Assembly: GCA_964654605.1 (NCBI GenBank)
Contig: CAZZLW010000042.1
Location: forward strand, 72,645 to 136,644
Reading direction: 5' to 3'
DNA length: 64,000 nt
From: Raineya sp964654605
GTDB taxonomy: Bacteria > Bacteroidota > Bacteroidia > Cytophagales > Thermonemataceae
Each line of letters opens with the position of its first letter. Position 1 is the first letter of the stretch. The notes under the pieces are model-generated. The model was not told the DNA's origin. It did no database searches and saw nothing but the letters and a program-made list of their open reading frames with translations. Of the stretch, positions 26,004 to 35,311 are shown piece after piece. The position numbers were made by a program, and so were the translations under genes.

Positions 26004-26090
26004 GTAACTATTTACGTTCAAAAAGTTCAGCGTTTGGAGTTCAAAAATCTTGTTTCCTGTTTCCTTACTACGATTAGAGCTAAAAAACAC
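26004..26090 (+). mobile_element. MITE-like element, copy B (short, decayed)
   Basis: About 87 bp between bamD and the gene at 26158. The left end GTAACTATTTACGTTC and the inner TTGTTTCCTGTTTCC match the family. The right end is degenerate (GCTAAAAAACAC) and I see no target duplication, so it looks like an old or internally deleted copy. Confidence 0.6.
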
Positions 26091-26157
26091 AAAAACTTTT
26101 ACAGCCATTATGCTTTTGTATGGCTGAATAAAAATTTTTGCAAAGGTAGAAAAATTT

Positions 26158-26526
26158 TTAATGACTGACAAGTAATTTTTTGGTAGCCACGTTTTTACCA
26201 TCTAAAACAAGGCTGTACAAATACATACCTGTTTTTAGCTCGGAGGTAGAAATGGTAAGACGATTGTTTTCGGCAGAAAGACGATAAGAAGCTACTTCAT
26301 TGCCCAAAACATCATATAGTACTACCCGAGCCTCAATATTTTGAAAGAGTTGATACTGAAAAGTTACGTTTTCGTTGGCTGGATACGGATAAGGCAAAGA
26401 AATGCTTATCTGATGGTTTTCATAAAACTTACCTGTTTGTGGAGGAGTAATCTCTACAACCTTGCTGGCACAGGCTACCAATACATTCAAAATAAAAAAT
26501 AAAACCACAGGAACAACTTTTTTCAT
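26158..26526 (-). CDS. Short lipoprotein consisting almost only of a T9SS type A sorting domain
   Basis: A 122-residue precursor. The signal ends in a lipobox (LNVLVAC). Only about 20 residues separate the lipid cysteine from a region matching the type A sorting domain (LPYPYPANENVTFQYQL, ARVVLYDVLGNEVASY, LKTGMYLYSLVLDGKNVATKK LL). The YPNPAxxxxxF-like start and MYLY/KKLL end are clear. A lipid anchor plus a sorting signal in such a short protein is unusual; cargo is essentially absent. Confidence 0.8.
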   Translation of the reverse strand: MKKVVPVVLFFILNVLVACASKVVEITPPQTGKFYENHQISISLPYPYPANENVTFQYQLFQNIEARVVLYDVLGNEVASYRLSAENNRLTISTSELKTGMYLYSLVLDGKNVATKKLLVSH

Positions 26527-26604
26527 AGCACAAAAGTTTATTTTGCAATACTACAAATTTTATGCAAATTTTTCAAATCTTAAACGCTTTTTTTACAAAA
26601 ATTA

Positions 26605-26635
26605 TTGAGTTTTTACGAAAAAAATCTTACATTTG
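26605..26635 (+). promoter_or_regulatory. Bacteroidota-type promoter of the type B cargo gene
   Basis: TTG at 26605-26607, a 20-base spacer and TACATTTG at 26628-26635. The chosen ATG is 21 bases downstream, which also argues against the earlier in-frame ATG-less start at 26633 that would overlap the promoter. Confidence 0.75.
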
Positions 26636-26656
26636 AGGGTTAAACTTTCATTTTCT

Positions 26657-28594
26657 ATGAAAAAACTTTATTGCTCATTATTCTTTCTGCTTTACCTTAT
26701 TTCAAGTTCTTGGGCTACTCATATTGTAGGTGGCGAGGTGCAAATGCAGTATTTGGGTTCGGGCAATCGTTACCGATTTATCGTTAATTTGTATTTTGAT
26801 GAAATCAATGGTAACCAAGAAGCCGAAGATGCCAATGTGATTTTAGGGATTTACAGGCGTCGTAATAATACATTGGTGCAAAGTTTCACCTTACCCAAAA
26901 CTTCACAGACGCAAGTGCAATACCAAAATGATGCTTGCCAAAGTCAATTTTTACGAACTCGCCTGATACGTTACAGCCTTGATGTAGATTTATCACCAAT
27001 TAGCTACAACGATGACCAAGGCTACTATGCCATTTGGGAGCGTTGTTGTCGCAATAATGTCATCAGTAATATAGTCAGCCCTGGTGGGGCAGGTAGCGTG
27101 TTTTATCTGTGGTTTCCTGCTATACAAATAAGCGGCAGTCCTTTTCGCAACAATTCACCCGCTTTTAGCATACCCAATGGCGATTATCTGTGTTTGGGAC
27201 AAGATTTTGTTACAACCAATTTTTCGGCTACTGATGCCGATGGCGACCAGCTTATCTATTCAATGGTTACACCTTTCAATGGTTATTCCAGTACCAGCAG
27301 CCCCAATCCTTTCACTTCGGGAGTACCTTCTACTTATGGCTTCCCACCCCCTACTATTAGCTGGCTTTCAGGATTTTCGGCTACCAACGCCATTCCCAGC
27401 AGTGTAGGTATGCCATTAAGCATTGATAGCAACAATGGCACTTTGAGCGTCAATCCGAACCGAACAGGGCTTTTTGTGTTTGCTATTCGTTGCGAGGAGT
27501 TCAGAGGAGGTGTAAAAATAGGCGAAAGTCGCCGAGAATTTCAGTTTTTAGTGCGTGAATGTAGAACTAACACCCCACCCATTGTAACTTTGCCTTTACC
27601 CAACAACCCCTCTCAAAACTACGTAGAAGGAGATACTCTTACGATTGATGCCAGCAATGATGCCAATTTATGTTTTAATTTCAAAATTACTGATAGCCCG
27701 AATGAAAGTATCAGCAAAATTACAGCTCGCAAAATCAGTGGTAATTTCAACTTTCGTAGTAATCCTTTCAAGGTGAGTAGCGTTCGCACCAACTCGGCAG
27801 GAGAGGCTTTTGTAGAGTTTTGTTGGATAAAGTGCGTGTATAGCAGAAATCCTAACGATATTTTTGTATTTGAGGTAATTGTACAAGATGATGCTTGCCC
27901 ACGCCCAGGTGCCGATACGCTTCGTGTAAAACTTCGTGTATTGCCGAAAAATAATGCCCCACCTATCCTAAACATTTTGCAAAGCACCCCAAATGTCAAT
28001 ATTGCCCAAAAAATCATTCGGGCTCAGGTGGGGGAACTTGTTGAAATTGTTTTGCAAGGAACTGATGCCAACAACGATGAACTGGTTTTAGAGATGCTTA
28101 TCAATGGCGATACTACCAATATTTTAGGCTTTACTTTGGCGGATAGCATTCGCCGTAATGGCTTTTTGATTTCAAAATTTCGCTGGCAACCCGACTGCCG
28201 AACTATTAGCCAAAATGGGGAAATACAAAACTACGATATTGACTTCATTTTGCGAGAAAAAAACAATGAGTGCGATAATGCAAACGATAAAATTTCTTTC
28301 AAACTCATTTTAGAAGATAAATCCGTAGATTTAAGTAACTTTCTGCCTGCTAATATTTTCACACCCAATAACGACGGCGTGAATGATGAATATTTTCTAC
28401 ATAACTTACCCGAAGAAAATTGCTATTATCGTTTTGCATCTATTAAAATTTACAACCGCTGGGGAAAAAAGGTTTTTGAATCTTCGGACAAAAATTTCCG
28501 CTGGAATGGAGAAAACCTGCCCGCTGGTGTATATTTTTACCTCATAGACTACCAAAATACAACTTACAAAGGTACCCTAACAATAATGTATTGA
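26657..28594 (+). CDS. Surface protein with gliding-motility-associated (T9SS type B) C-terminal domain
   Basis: The ATG at 26657 gives 645 residues with a signal peptide (MKKLYCSLFFLLYLISSSWA). The mature N-terminus THIVGGEVQMQYLGSGNRYRF is typical of large Bacteroidota adhesin-like proteins. Several Ig/cadherin-like segments follow (SATDADGDQLIYSM, GTDANNDELVLEM). The type B domain ends the protein: ANIFTPNNDGVNDEYF, KIYNRWGKKVFES, PAGVYFYLIDYQ. Export by T9SS is expected and an adhesin role is inferred. Confidence 0.93.
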   Translation: MKKLYCSLFFLLYLISSSWATHIVGGEVQMQYLGSGNRYRFIVNLYFDEINGNQEAEDANVILGIYRRRNNTLVQSFTLPKTSQTQVQYQNDACQSQFLRTRLIRYSLDVDLSPISYNDDQGYYAIWERCCRNNVISNIVSPGGAGSVFYLWFPAIQISGSPFRNNSPAFSIPNGDYLCLGQDFVTTNFSATDADGDQLIYSMVTPFNGYSSTSSPNPFTSGVPSTYGFPPPTISWLSGFSATNAIPSSVGMPLSIDSNNGTLSVNPNRTGLFVFAIRCEEFRGGVKIGESRREFQFLVRECRTNTPPIVTLPLPNNPSQNYVEGDTLTIDASNDANLCFNFKITDSPNESISKITARKISGNFNFRSNPFKVSSVRTNSAGEAFVEFCWIKCVYSRNPNDIFVFEVIVQDDACPRPGADTLRVKLRVLPKNNAPPILNILQSTPNVNIAQKIIRAQVGELVEIVLQGTDANNDELVLEMLINGDTTNILGFTLADSIRRNGFLISKFRWQPDCRTISQNGEIQNYDIDFILREKNNECDNANDKISFKLILEDKSVDLSNFLPANIFTPNNDGVNDEYFLHNLPEENCYYRFASIKIYNRWGKKVFESSDKNFRWNGENLPAGVYFYLIDYQNTTYKGTLTIMY

Positions 28595-28656
28595 AGTTTC
28601 AAGAATAAGAAATAAAAATCCGAAATTTCGCTATCTTTGAAGCCAATTTTTGAGCA

Positions 28657-29088
28657 ATGAGTAGAAGTTTAGCGAAAGCAATTAGTTGGCGAATTACGGG
28701 TTCAATAGATACGTTTGTAGTAAGTTGGATTTTTACCCAAAATATCCCTACGGCTACGGCGGTTAGTATTATTGAGTTCGCAAGCAAAATTTTTTTGTAC
28801 TATTTACACGAAAAAATCTGGGAAAAAATTCTTTGGGGCAAGAAAGAATTTGGCGAAAGCCATACAAGAAGCCTTGTGAAGGCTTTTAGTTGGCGTATAG
28901 TAGGTACGCTGGATACTATGCTGATTTCGTTTTTGCTTACTCAAAAACTTATTTGGGCAATTCAAATTGGAGTAGTAGAGTTTTTTTCAAAAATCTTTTT
29001 GTATTACTTGCACGAAAGAGTTTGGCAGTATTTTTTTCGTAAAAAACTAATATCACAAAAAAAAGAAGGCTTTACCAGTTCGGTATAA
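28657..29088 (+). CDS. Tandem DUF2061 membrane protein
   Basis: Within 143 residues the same about 60-residue unit appears twice: SLAKAISWRITGSIDTFVVS and SLVKAFSWRIVGTLDTMLIS, each followed by two hydrophobic stretches and FxSKIFLYYLHExxW. Single DUF2061 proteins usually have one unit and two membrane segments; this one is a fused duplicate with about four. In Bacteroidota DUF2061 genes are often near sulfate-assimilation genes (from memory), but here cysD is 22 kb away. Function unknown. Confidence 0.9.
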   Translation: MSRSLAKAISWRITGSIDTFVVSWIFTQNIPTATAVSIIEFASKIFLYYLHEKIWEKILWGKKEFGESHTRSLVKAFSWRIVGTLDTMLISFLLTQKLIWAIQIGVVEFFSKIFLYYLHERVWQYFFRKKLISQKKEGFTSSV

Positions 29089-29095
29089 AGCCTTC
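29065..29095. terminator. Bidirectional terminator overlapping the DUF2061 stop
   Basis: GAAGGCTTTA pairs with TAAAGCCTTC around an 11-base centre that can itself pair (ACC/GGT), with A-rich and T-rich flanks. It overlaps the 3' end of the DUF2061 gene and faces the convergent peroxiredoxin gene. Confidence 0.75.
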
Positions 29096-29105
29096 AATTT
29101 GATTT

Positions 29106-29771
29106 TTAGTCTTTTACTACCTTTTTGGAAAGATAAAAATCTACGAATTCGTATTCAGTATTTGCAAGACGCTCGTTCATCTCATCAAGGGTTTTAGGAG
29201 GAGGGACAATTACCTTATCACCGGGTTGCCAATTCAGAGGAAGCGAAACTTTATGCTTATCAGCAAATTGTAAAGCCTTCAAAGCACGCAAAATTTCGTC
29301 CATATTACGACCTATATTCAAAGGATAATACATAATCAGACGAATTTTCTTTTCGGGGTCAATGAAGAAAACAGCCCTCACTGTGGCAGTTTCGCTTTCA
29401 TTGGGTTGCAACATTCCATAAAGTTTGGCAACTTTCATATCCAAATCAGCAATGATAGGGAAATTGAAATACACGCCTGTTTTTTCGCGTACATTATTTA
29501 CCCAAGCCAAGTGCGAATGGATACTATCAATGCTCAAACCGATAAGTTCCGTGTTGAGGGCATCAAACTCGGCTTTGCGTTGAGCAAATCCGCTCATTTC
29601 GGTAGTACACACAGGCGTAAAATCCGCAGGGTGTGAAAACAAAATCACCCATTTGCCTTTGGCAAAATCAGAAAATTTGATTTTTCCCATAGTGGTTACT
29701 GCCTCAAAATCAGGAGCGTTATCGCCTATACGAGGCATAGCATAAACTTTTTCTTGTGCTTCCATATACAT
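29106..29771 (-). CDS. 1-Cys peroxiredoxin (Prx6-type)
   Basis: From ATG 29771 the protein has 221 residues (ATG 29765 is also possible). The peroxidatic Cys lies in HPADFTPVCTTEMSGF. The following VNNVREKTGVYFNFPIIADLDMKVA and the long C-terminal arm (YPLNIGRNMDEILRALKALQ, LPLNWQPGDKVIVPP) mark the Prx6 subfamily. It reduces hydrogen peroxide and alkyl peroxides in the cytosol. A good promoter lies upstream. Confidence 0.95.
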   Translation of the reverse strand: MYMEAQEKVYAMPRIGDNAPDFEAVTTMGKIKFSDFAKGKWVILFSHPADFTPVCTTEMSGFAQRKAEFDALNTELIGLSIDSIHSHLAWVNNVREKTGVYFNFPIIADLDMKVAKLYGMLQPNESETATVRAVFFIDPEKKIRLIMYYPLNIGRNMDEILRALKALQFADKHKVSLPLNWQPGDKVIVPPPKTLDEMNERLANTEYEFVDFYLSKKVVKD

Positions 29772-29794
29772 ATATTTTTTTGTTGATTTGTTTG

Positions 29795-29825
29795 CAAAAA
29801 TAATAGGCGTTTTTACATTTTGCAA
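29795..29825 (-). promoter_or_regulatory. Bacteroidota-type promoter of the peroxiredoxin gene
   Basis: On the minus strand TTG (29825-29823), a 20-base spacer and TATTTTTG (29802-29795) match the pattern, 23 bases before ATG 29771. Confidence 0.72.
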
Positions 29826-29858
29826 ATTTATTTTTTCAATCGTTTTAATAGATACTAT

Positions 29859-32531
29859 CTATAAAGATAAGAGTTTTTGAGCTTTTTCAAACACTTTGCC
29901 AATTCCACTGCTATCGCTACCGCCTGCTGTGGCAAAGAAGTTTTGTCCGCCTCCCCCGCCTTTGATTTCTTTGGCAAGTTCCTTGACTATTTTGGAGGCA
30001 TCAAGACCCTTTTCTTGTACTAAATTTTCGGAAAGCATTACTGCAATCTGTGGCTTTTCGTTGATGTTTGCCACCAAAATAGCTACCAAATTTTCTATCT
30101 GATTTTTGAGTTCAAAGGCTATTTGCTTCATCAAATCGGCACTTGCCACCTGAATTTGAGCAATAAGTAAATGAATATCACCAATTTTTTGCAGATTTTC
30201 TTTCAAAATTCGCTGTTTTTCGGCTTGAGCTTGTGTTTGTTCATAACTTTCCACTTTCTTTTCAAGCCAATTTTTCTGCTCTGCAAGTTGCTGAATGGCT
30301 TTGAGCAAATCTTTGGGATTTTTGAGCATTTCACGAATTTGCTCTAAAAGCTTTTCTTCGTTTCGTACCCAATTTTCAGCCTCCAAAGCAGTAATGGCTT
30401 CAATACGCCTCACTCCCGCCGAAATAGAACTTTCTGAAATGATTTTGAAAAATCCTATTTCGCCTGTGGCAGTGGCGTGAGTGCCGCCACAAAGTTCTCG
30501 TGAAAATCCCTCGTCAAAAGTAATTACTCGTACAAAATCGCCGTATTTTTCGCCAAAAAGAGCCGTAGCTCCCAATTTTTCGGTGGCTTCTTTGAGCGGA
30601 ACATTGCGGCGTTCGTCAAGAGCAATATTTTCACGGATTTTCTCATTGACAATATGCTCAATTTGCTCAATTTCGGCATCTGTAAGTTTGGCAAAGTGGG
30701 AAAAATCAAATCGCAGTAGCTTATCGCTTACCAATGAACCTTTTTGCTGTACGTGGTTGCCCAAAACTTTACGCAAAGCGGCGTGAAGCAAATGCGTAGC
30801 CGAATGATTTTTACGTATCAGCAAGCGTCTGCTTTCATCAATCTGTGCGGTAATTTCTGCAAGAGGATTTTGCTCTAAAAATTGAATAAATTTTTCGCAG
30901 TTTTTATCTTCGGAAATATGAATGATAAGGTCATTTTCCTTTTTGGTATCTTGAATGAAAATTTTTTCTTGGGTATTGGGCAGGGCAAATGTTCCTGAAT
31001 CGCCTATTTGCCCGCCGCTTTCTGCATAGAAAGGCGTTTTATCCAATACAAAATGGTAAAGTGTCTTGTTTTTCTCTTTTACTTTACGATAACGCAAAAT
31101 TTTAGCAGTGCTTTGCGAGTAATCGTAGCCAATAAATTCTACATCAGCCTGATTTTGAGCTAAAATCACCCAGTCTGAGGCTTCTTGAGCTTGGGCTTTG
31201 CGGGAGCGTTCTCGCTGAATTTCTAACTCTTTTTCAAAACCTTGTGTATCAATGGAAAGTCCTTTTTCTTTGGCAATCAGGGCAGTCAAATCCACAGGAA
31301 AGCCGTAAGTATCGTAAAGCTCAAAAACAAGTTTTCCTTCCAAAATTTTACCATCTTTGAGATTTTCACCTTTGGAAAGAGCCTGCGAAAGCGTTTGCAA
31401 GCCATTTTCCAAAGTACGTAAGAAAGATTTTTCTTCTTCTAAAATTACATTTTGCACAAACTTTTCTTGGGCTTTGAGTTCGGGGAAAACCTCTTGGAAC
31501 TGCTCGGCAAGCAAAGGCACAATTTCATTGAAAAATGGCTCTTTGAAGCCTAAATAAGAATATCCATAACGCACTGCTCTACGCAAAATACGGCGAATCA
31601 CATAGCCCGCACCCGTAGCGGCAGGCAATTGCCCATCGGCAATGGTAAAGGCTACGGCTCGGATATGGTCGGCAATTACACGCAAGGCTACATCAGTTTC
31701 TTTATTTTTGCCATAACTGGTATGAGCCTTTTGGGCAACAAAAGTTATGATAGGCTGAAAAATATCGGTGTCGTAATTGGATCTCTTACCCTGTATAGCC
31801 ATACAAAGCCGCTCAAAACCCATACCTGTATCTACGTGCTTGGCAGGCAAAGGCACTAGCGAGCCATCGGCTTTGCGTTCGTACTGCATAAAAACGTTGT
31901 TCCAAATTTCAATCACCAGCGGATTATCTTTATTTACAAGCTCTCTGCCTGCTACTTGCTGAATTTCAGTTTCTTCTCGCAAATCAATATGAATTTCAGT
32001 ACAAGGTCCGCAAGGTCCTACTTCGCCCATTTCCCAAAAATTATCTTTCTTGCTTCCAAACAAAATTCTCTCTTCGGGCAAATACTTTTTCCAAATTTCG
32101 TAGGCTTCGGTATCTTTGGGCAGATTTTCTTTTTCATCACCCTCAAAAACCGTTGCATAGAGCCTTTCTTTGGGTAATTTATAGACTTCGGTTAGCAATT
32201 CCCAAGACCAAGCAATGGCTTCTTCTTTGAAATAATCACCAAAAGACCAGTTTCCGAGCATTTCAAAGAAGGTATGATGATAGGTATCGTGTCCTACATC
32301 TTCCAAATCGTTGTGTTTGCCTGTTACACGCAAACATTTTTGCGTATCGGCAATGCGAGAAGCGGTGGGTGGCTTAGTACCCAAGAAAAAGTCTTTGAAT
32401 TGAGCCATACCCGAATTGATAAACATCAGGGTAGGGTCGTTTTTGAGTACAAGCGGAGCCGAAGGCACAATCAGGTGTCCTTTATTTTTGAAAAAATCTA
32501 AAAATTGCTGGCGAATTTCGTGGCAAGTCAT
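29859..32531 (-). CDS. alaS: Alanyl-tRNA synthetase
   Basis: The start at ATG 32531 (MTCHEIRQQFLDFFKNKGH) gives 890 residues, the full family length. Class II catalytic region: TLMFINSGMAQFKDFFLG, FFEMLGNWSFGDYFKEEAI. The editing domain carries the zinc ligands HSATHLLHAAL and the ELCGGTHATATGEIG block. The C-terminal DHHA1 domain ends KGGGGGQNFFATAGG. It charges tRNA-Ala and edits mischarged Ser/Gly. Confidence 0.98.
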   Translation of the reverse strand: MTCHEIRQQFLDFFKNKGHLIVPSAPLVLKNDPTLMFINSGMAQFKDFFLGTKPPTASRIADTQKCLRVTGKHNDLEDVGHDTYHHTFFEMLGNWSFGDYFKEEAIAWSWELLTEVYKLPKERLYATVFEGDEKENLPKDTEAYEIWKKYLPEERILFGSKKDNFWEMGEVGPCGPCTEIHIDLREETEIQQVAGRELVNKDNPLVIEIWNNVFMQYERKADGSLVPLPAKHVDTGMGFERLCMAIQGKRSNYDTDIFQPIITFVAQKAHTSYGKNKETDVALRVIADHIRAVAFTIADGQLPAATGAGYVIRRILRRAVRYGYSYLGFKEPFFNEIVPLLAEQFQEVFPELKAQEKFVQNVILEEEKSFLRTLENGLQTLSQALSKGENLKDGKILEGKLVFELYDTYGFPVDLTALIAKEKGLSIDTQGFEKELEIQRERSRKAQAQEASDWVILAQNQADVEFIGYDYSQSTAKILRYRKVKEKNKTLYHFVLDKTPFYAESGGQIGDSGTFALPNTQEKIFIQDTKKENDLIIHISEDKNCEKFIQFLEQNPLAEITAQIDESRRLLIRKNHSATHLLHAALRKVLGNHVQQKGSLVSDKLLRFDFSHFAKLTDAEIEQIEHIVNEKIRENIALDERRNVPLKEATEKLGATALFGEKYGDFVRVITFDEGFSRELCGGTHATATGEIGFFKIISESSISAGVRRIEAITALEAENWVRNEEKLLEQIREMLKNPKDLLKAIQQLAEQKNWLEKKVESYEQTQAQAEKQRILKENLQKIGDIHLLIAQIQVASADLMKQIAFELKNQIENLVAILVANINEKPQIAVMLSENLVQEKGLDASKIVKELAKEIKGGGGGQNFFATAGGSDSSGIGKVFEKAQKLLSL

Positions 32532-32557
32532 AAAAAGTAATTGGTAGTTTTGGGAGG

Positions 32558-32588
32558 CAAAGGTAAAACTTTTGCGATTGAAAAGCAA
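32558..32588 (-). promoter_or_regulatory. Bacteroidota-type promoter of alaS
   Basis: On the minus strand TTG (32588-32586), a 20-base spacer and TACCTTTG (32565-32558), 26 bases before the alaS start. Confidence 0.75.
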
Positions 32589-32668
32589 AGTAAAATTTTA
32601 TAGAGAAAAGGAACAAAAAGAAGTTTTTAGAAGTTTTTTGCTATATTTGCACAAATTTTTTAGCAGGA

Positions 32669-33556
32669 ATGTTGAGCGTATCTACACAAAAAACCTATAC
32701 CATCAGCAAAGCAAAGGCTTATTGGTTGCTTTTGAAGCCTCGTTTGTCGTTTTTGGTAGCTTTTTCGGCATCTTTTGGATATATTTTTGGGAAAAAACCC
32801 CCTTTCGATTGGCTTTCTTTTCTTGCTCTTACCTTAGGAGGTTTTTTGGTTTCGGGGGCTTCGGTAACTATCAATCAGATTTTAGAAAAAGATTTGGATA
32901 AGATAATGACTCGCACTCAGAATCGTCCTTTACCGCTGGGGGCTTTGCAGATAGGCGAAGCTATTCGCTTTACTATATTTACGCTTTTGGTGGGTATTAC
33001 GCTACTGGCAACTTTTACCAATACGCTTACGGCACTTTTATCGCTTCTTTCGGTTTTTTTGTATGGCTTTGTTTATACACCGCTCAAACGCAAAGGCTCT
33101 TTTGCAGTATTTGTAGGGGCTATTCCCGGAGCCTTGCCCCCACTTTTAGGCTGGACAGCGGCGACCAATCAAATTTCCTTTGAGGCTCTGATTATCTTTG
33201 CTGTGCAGTTTATTTGGCAATTTCCTCATTTTTGGGCAATTGCTTGGGTTTTGGACGAAGATTATCAGAAAGCAGGATTTCGCTTGCTCCCCTCGCGTGA
33301 AGGCAGAAGCCTTAATTCGGCTATTCAAATAATGATTTATACGCTTTTCTTGATACCCATTAGTTTGCTACCTGCTTTATTCGGGCTTACAGGTATCAAA
33401 TCGGCAATTGTAGTTACGGCGGCGGGTTGTCTGTTTGCGGCTCAAAGTTTTGCTCTGATGAAAGACCAAACCCCACGCTCGGCTCTACGCATTATGTTTG
33501 GTTCATTTCTTTATCTGCCCATTGTGCAAATTGCTTATTTGCTGGATAAAGTTTAG
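32669..33556 (+). CDS. ctaB: Protoheme IX farnesyltransferase (heme O synthase)
   Basis: A 295-residue UbiA-family integral membrane protein with about eight to nine hydrophobic segments. The prenyl-diphosphate motif is INQILEKDLDKIMTRTQNRPLP (N-x3-D-x3-D), and the second motif region is QFIWQFPHFWAIAWVLDEDYQKAG, both diagnostic of CtaB. It adds a farnesyl group to protoheme to make heme O for cytochrome oxidases. No oxidase genes adjoin. Confidence 0.95.
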   Translation: MLSVSTQKTYTISKAKAYWLLLKPRLSFLVAFSASFGYIFGKKPPFDWLSFLALTLGGFLVSGASVTINQILEKDLDKIMTRTQNRPLPLGALQIGEAIRFTIFTLLVGITLLATFTNTLTALLSLLSVFLYGFVYTPLKRKGSFAVFVGAIPGALPPLLGWTAATNQISFEALIIFAVQFIWQFPHFWAIAWVLDEDYQKAGFRLLPSREGRSLNSAIQIMIYTLFLIPISLLPALFGLTGIKSAIVVTAAGCLFAAQSFALMKDQTPRSALRIMFGSFLYLPIVQIAYLLDKV

Positions 33557-33846
33557 GGGTTTCTACTTTTTAGAGCATAAGTCAAGTATTTGCATCAGCA
33601 AGAATAACTTGCCGCAAAGTTCAATGGTGTGAAAATTAGATTTTTGCGTTTTTTCTTGCAAATTTTCCTCAAATTTCCTTTTTTGCTATCAGTTTTTTTA
33701 GCACTTTTGTACCCCTGCTCCACTAAAAACATATAAAAACTGAACGCTTTGTACCCTTTTTCAAAAAAGGTGCGGTTTGTATTTTTGTCAAAAACTTCAT
33801 AATTCTTTTTGCTGTGCTTAAAACTACAACTCATAATTATCCTTCA
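33557..33846. other. Intergenic region upstream of dnaA
   Basis: This 290-base gap is AT-rich. It holds a TATTTTTG -7-like element at 33780-33787 without a well-spaced TTG, and a weak hairpin (ACCCTTTTT / AAAAAAGGT, about 33752-33772). I looked for clustered TTATCCACA-like DnaA boxes and saw none, so there is no support for the replication origin lying here. Confidence 0.5.
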
Positions 33847-35292
33847 ATGAATAAAGATTGCAAGAGTGTTTGGGAAAATTGTTTGAAAACTATACGGAGT
33901 TCTTTGCCTGAACACACTTTCAACACGTGGTTCGTGCCTATTGTTCCTTTGAGTTTGCACAACAACACACTTACCATTCAAGTACCCAGTCCTTTTTATT
34001 ACGAATACATTGAAGAAAACTATTTAGAAATTTTACGAAAAGCCATAGATAAAGAGCTCGGACCCGAAGGAAAGTTGGAATATTCGGTAGTAGTGGATAA
34101 AGGCAATGCCCAGAGCTTGCCCAAAACAATGACCGTACCGAACACCAAAATTGAATTGGATATCAAACCCCTTGAAAATAAAACAAACCCTGATTTGCAG
34201 AAAAGGAAAATGCAAATCTTGAAAGAATATGAAGGTTTTTTCAGGGATATTCAGTTTAATGAAAATTATACTTTTGATAACTTCGTAGAAGGCGATTGCA
34301 ACCGCTTGGCTCGTGCCGCTGGGCTTGCTGTTGCCAAAAAACCAGGGGTAACGGCTTTCAACCCACTGATGCTCTATGGCGGAGTAGGTTTGGGAAAAAC
34401 ACACTTGGTTCAGGCAATTGCTAACCACGTCCGTTTCAATTCTCCTGAAAAAATTGTGGTGTATGTTTCTTCCGAAAAGTTTGTCAATCAGTTTATTGAT
34501 GAAATTAAAAACGACAAAATACAGAAACTTACCAACTTCTATCTGCAAATAGATGTGCTGATTATTGATGACGTGCAGTTTTTGGCAGGTAAAGTAAAAA
34601 CCCAAGAAATGTTCTTTCATATCTTCAACCATCTGCATCAGCACGGCAAGCAAATCATAATGACCAGCGACCGCCCGCCCAAAGAATTGCAAGGTTTGGA
34701 AGATAGGCTTCTTTCTCGGTTCAAATGGGGGCTTACTGCCGATTTACAACAACCTGATTTTGAAACACGTATCGCTATTATTCTAAAAAAACTGCAAAAC
34801 GAAGGTATTGAAATTAGCTATGATGTAGTTGAATATTTAGCCCATAATATAGACAGCAACATTCGGGAACTTGAAGGCGTGATTGTTTCGCTACTGGCAC
34901 GCTCTAATCTGGAACGCCGAGAAATTGATTTACAGCTGGCTCGCGAAACCATTAAACACATTATCCAGAAAGTAGATGAACGCCGCCCCGAAACGGCTGA
35001 TGTAGATATTGAAAACATACAGAAAGTAGTTTGCCAGTATTTTAATGTAAAAGAAGAAGAAATCAAAGGCAAGAGCCGAACTCAAAATATTGTCAAAGCT
35101 CGTCAAATTGCAATGTACCTTTGCAAAGAATATACGGAACTTTCCTTGAAAGCGATTGGTTATCATTTTGGCGGTAGAGACCACAGCACTGTCATTCACG
35201 CTATCCAAACTATCAGCGATTTGATAGAAGTAGATAGCTCCATTCGGCAAGATGTGAGTGCTTTGATGAAAATTATTGGAAAAAATGAATAA
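33847..35292 (+). CDS. dnaA: Chromosomal replication initiator protein DnaA
   Basis: From ATG 33847 (MNKDCKSVWENCLKTIRSSL) the protein has 481 residues. Domain I is followed by a linker and then the AAA+ domain: YTFDNFVEGDCNRLARAAG, Walker A GGVGLGKTHLVQAI, Walker B VLIIDDVQFLAGK, sensor DRPPKEL. The C-terminal DNA-binding signature is GYHFGGRDHSTVIHAI. It opens the replication origin in its ATP form. comA follows 19 bases downstream on the same strand. Confidence 0.98.
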   Translation: MNKDCKSVWENCLKTIRSSLPEHTFNTWFVPIVPLSLHNNTLTIQVPSPFYYEYIEENYLEILRKAIDKELGPEGKLEYSVVVDKGNAQSLPKTMTVPNTKIELDIKPLENKTNPDLQKRKMQILKEYEGFFRDIQFNENYTFDNFVEGDCNRLARAAGLAVAKKPGVTAFNPLMLYGGVGLGKTHLVQAIANHVRFNSPEKIVVYVSSEKFVNQFIDEIKNDKIQKLTNFYLQIDVLIIDDVQFLAGKVKTQEMFFHIFNHLHQHGKQIIMTSDRPPKELQGLEDRLLSRFKWGLTADLQQPDFETRIAIILKKLQNEGIEISYDVVEYLAHNIDSNIRELEGVIVSLLARSNLERREIDLQLARETIKHIIQKVDERRPETADVDIENIQKVVCQYFNVKEEEIKGKSRTQNIVKARQIAMYLCKEYTELSLKAIGYHFGGRDHSTVIHAIQTISDLIEVDSSIRQDVSALMKIIGKNE

Positions 35293-35311
35293 AACGCTAT
35301 AACTATTCCTT

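Noticed and set aside
33595..33834. A 79-codon minus-strand frame upstream of dnaA
   Set aside because: Lys/Phe-rich translation of AT-rich intergenic DNA, no promoter, overlaps the dnaA leader.
33557..33846. Replication origin next to dnaA
   Set aside because: No cluster of DnaA boxes or AT-rich unwinding repeats could be seen, and the neighbours (ctaB, comA) are not typical origin genes.
34033..34692. A 219-codon open frame on the minus strand inside dnaA
   Set aside because: It is the antisense shadow of dnaA, whose motifs are complete on the plus strand; no family resemblance in the antisense product.
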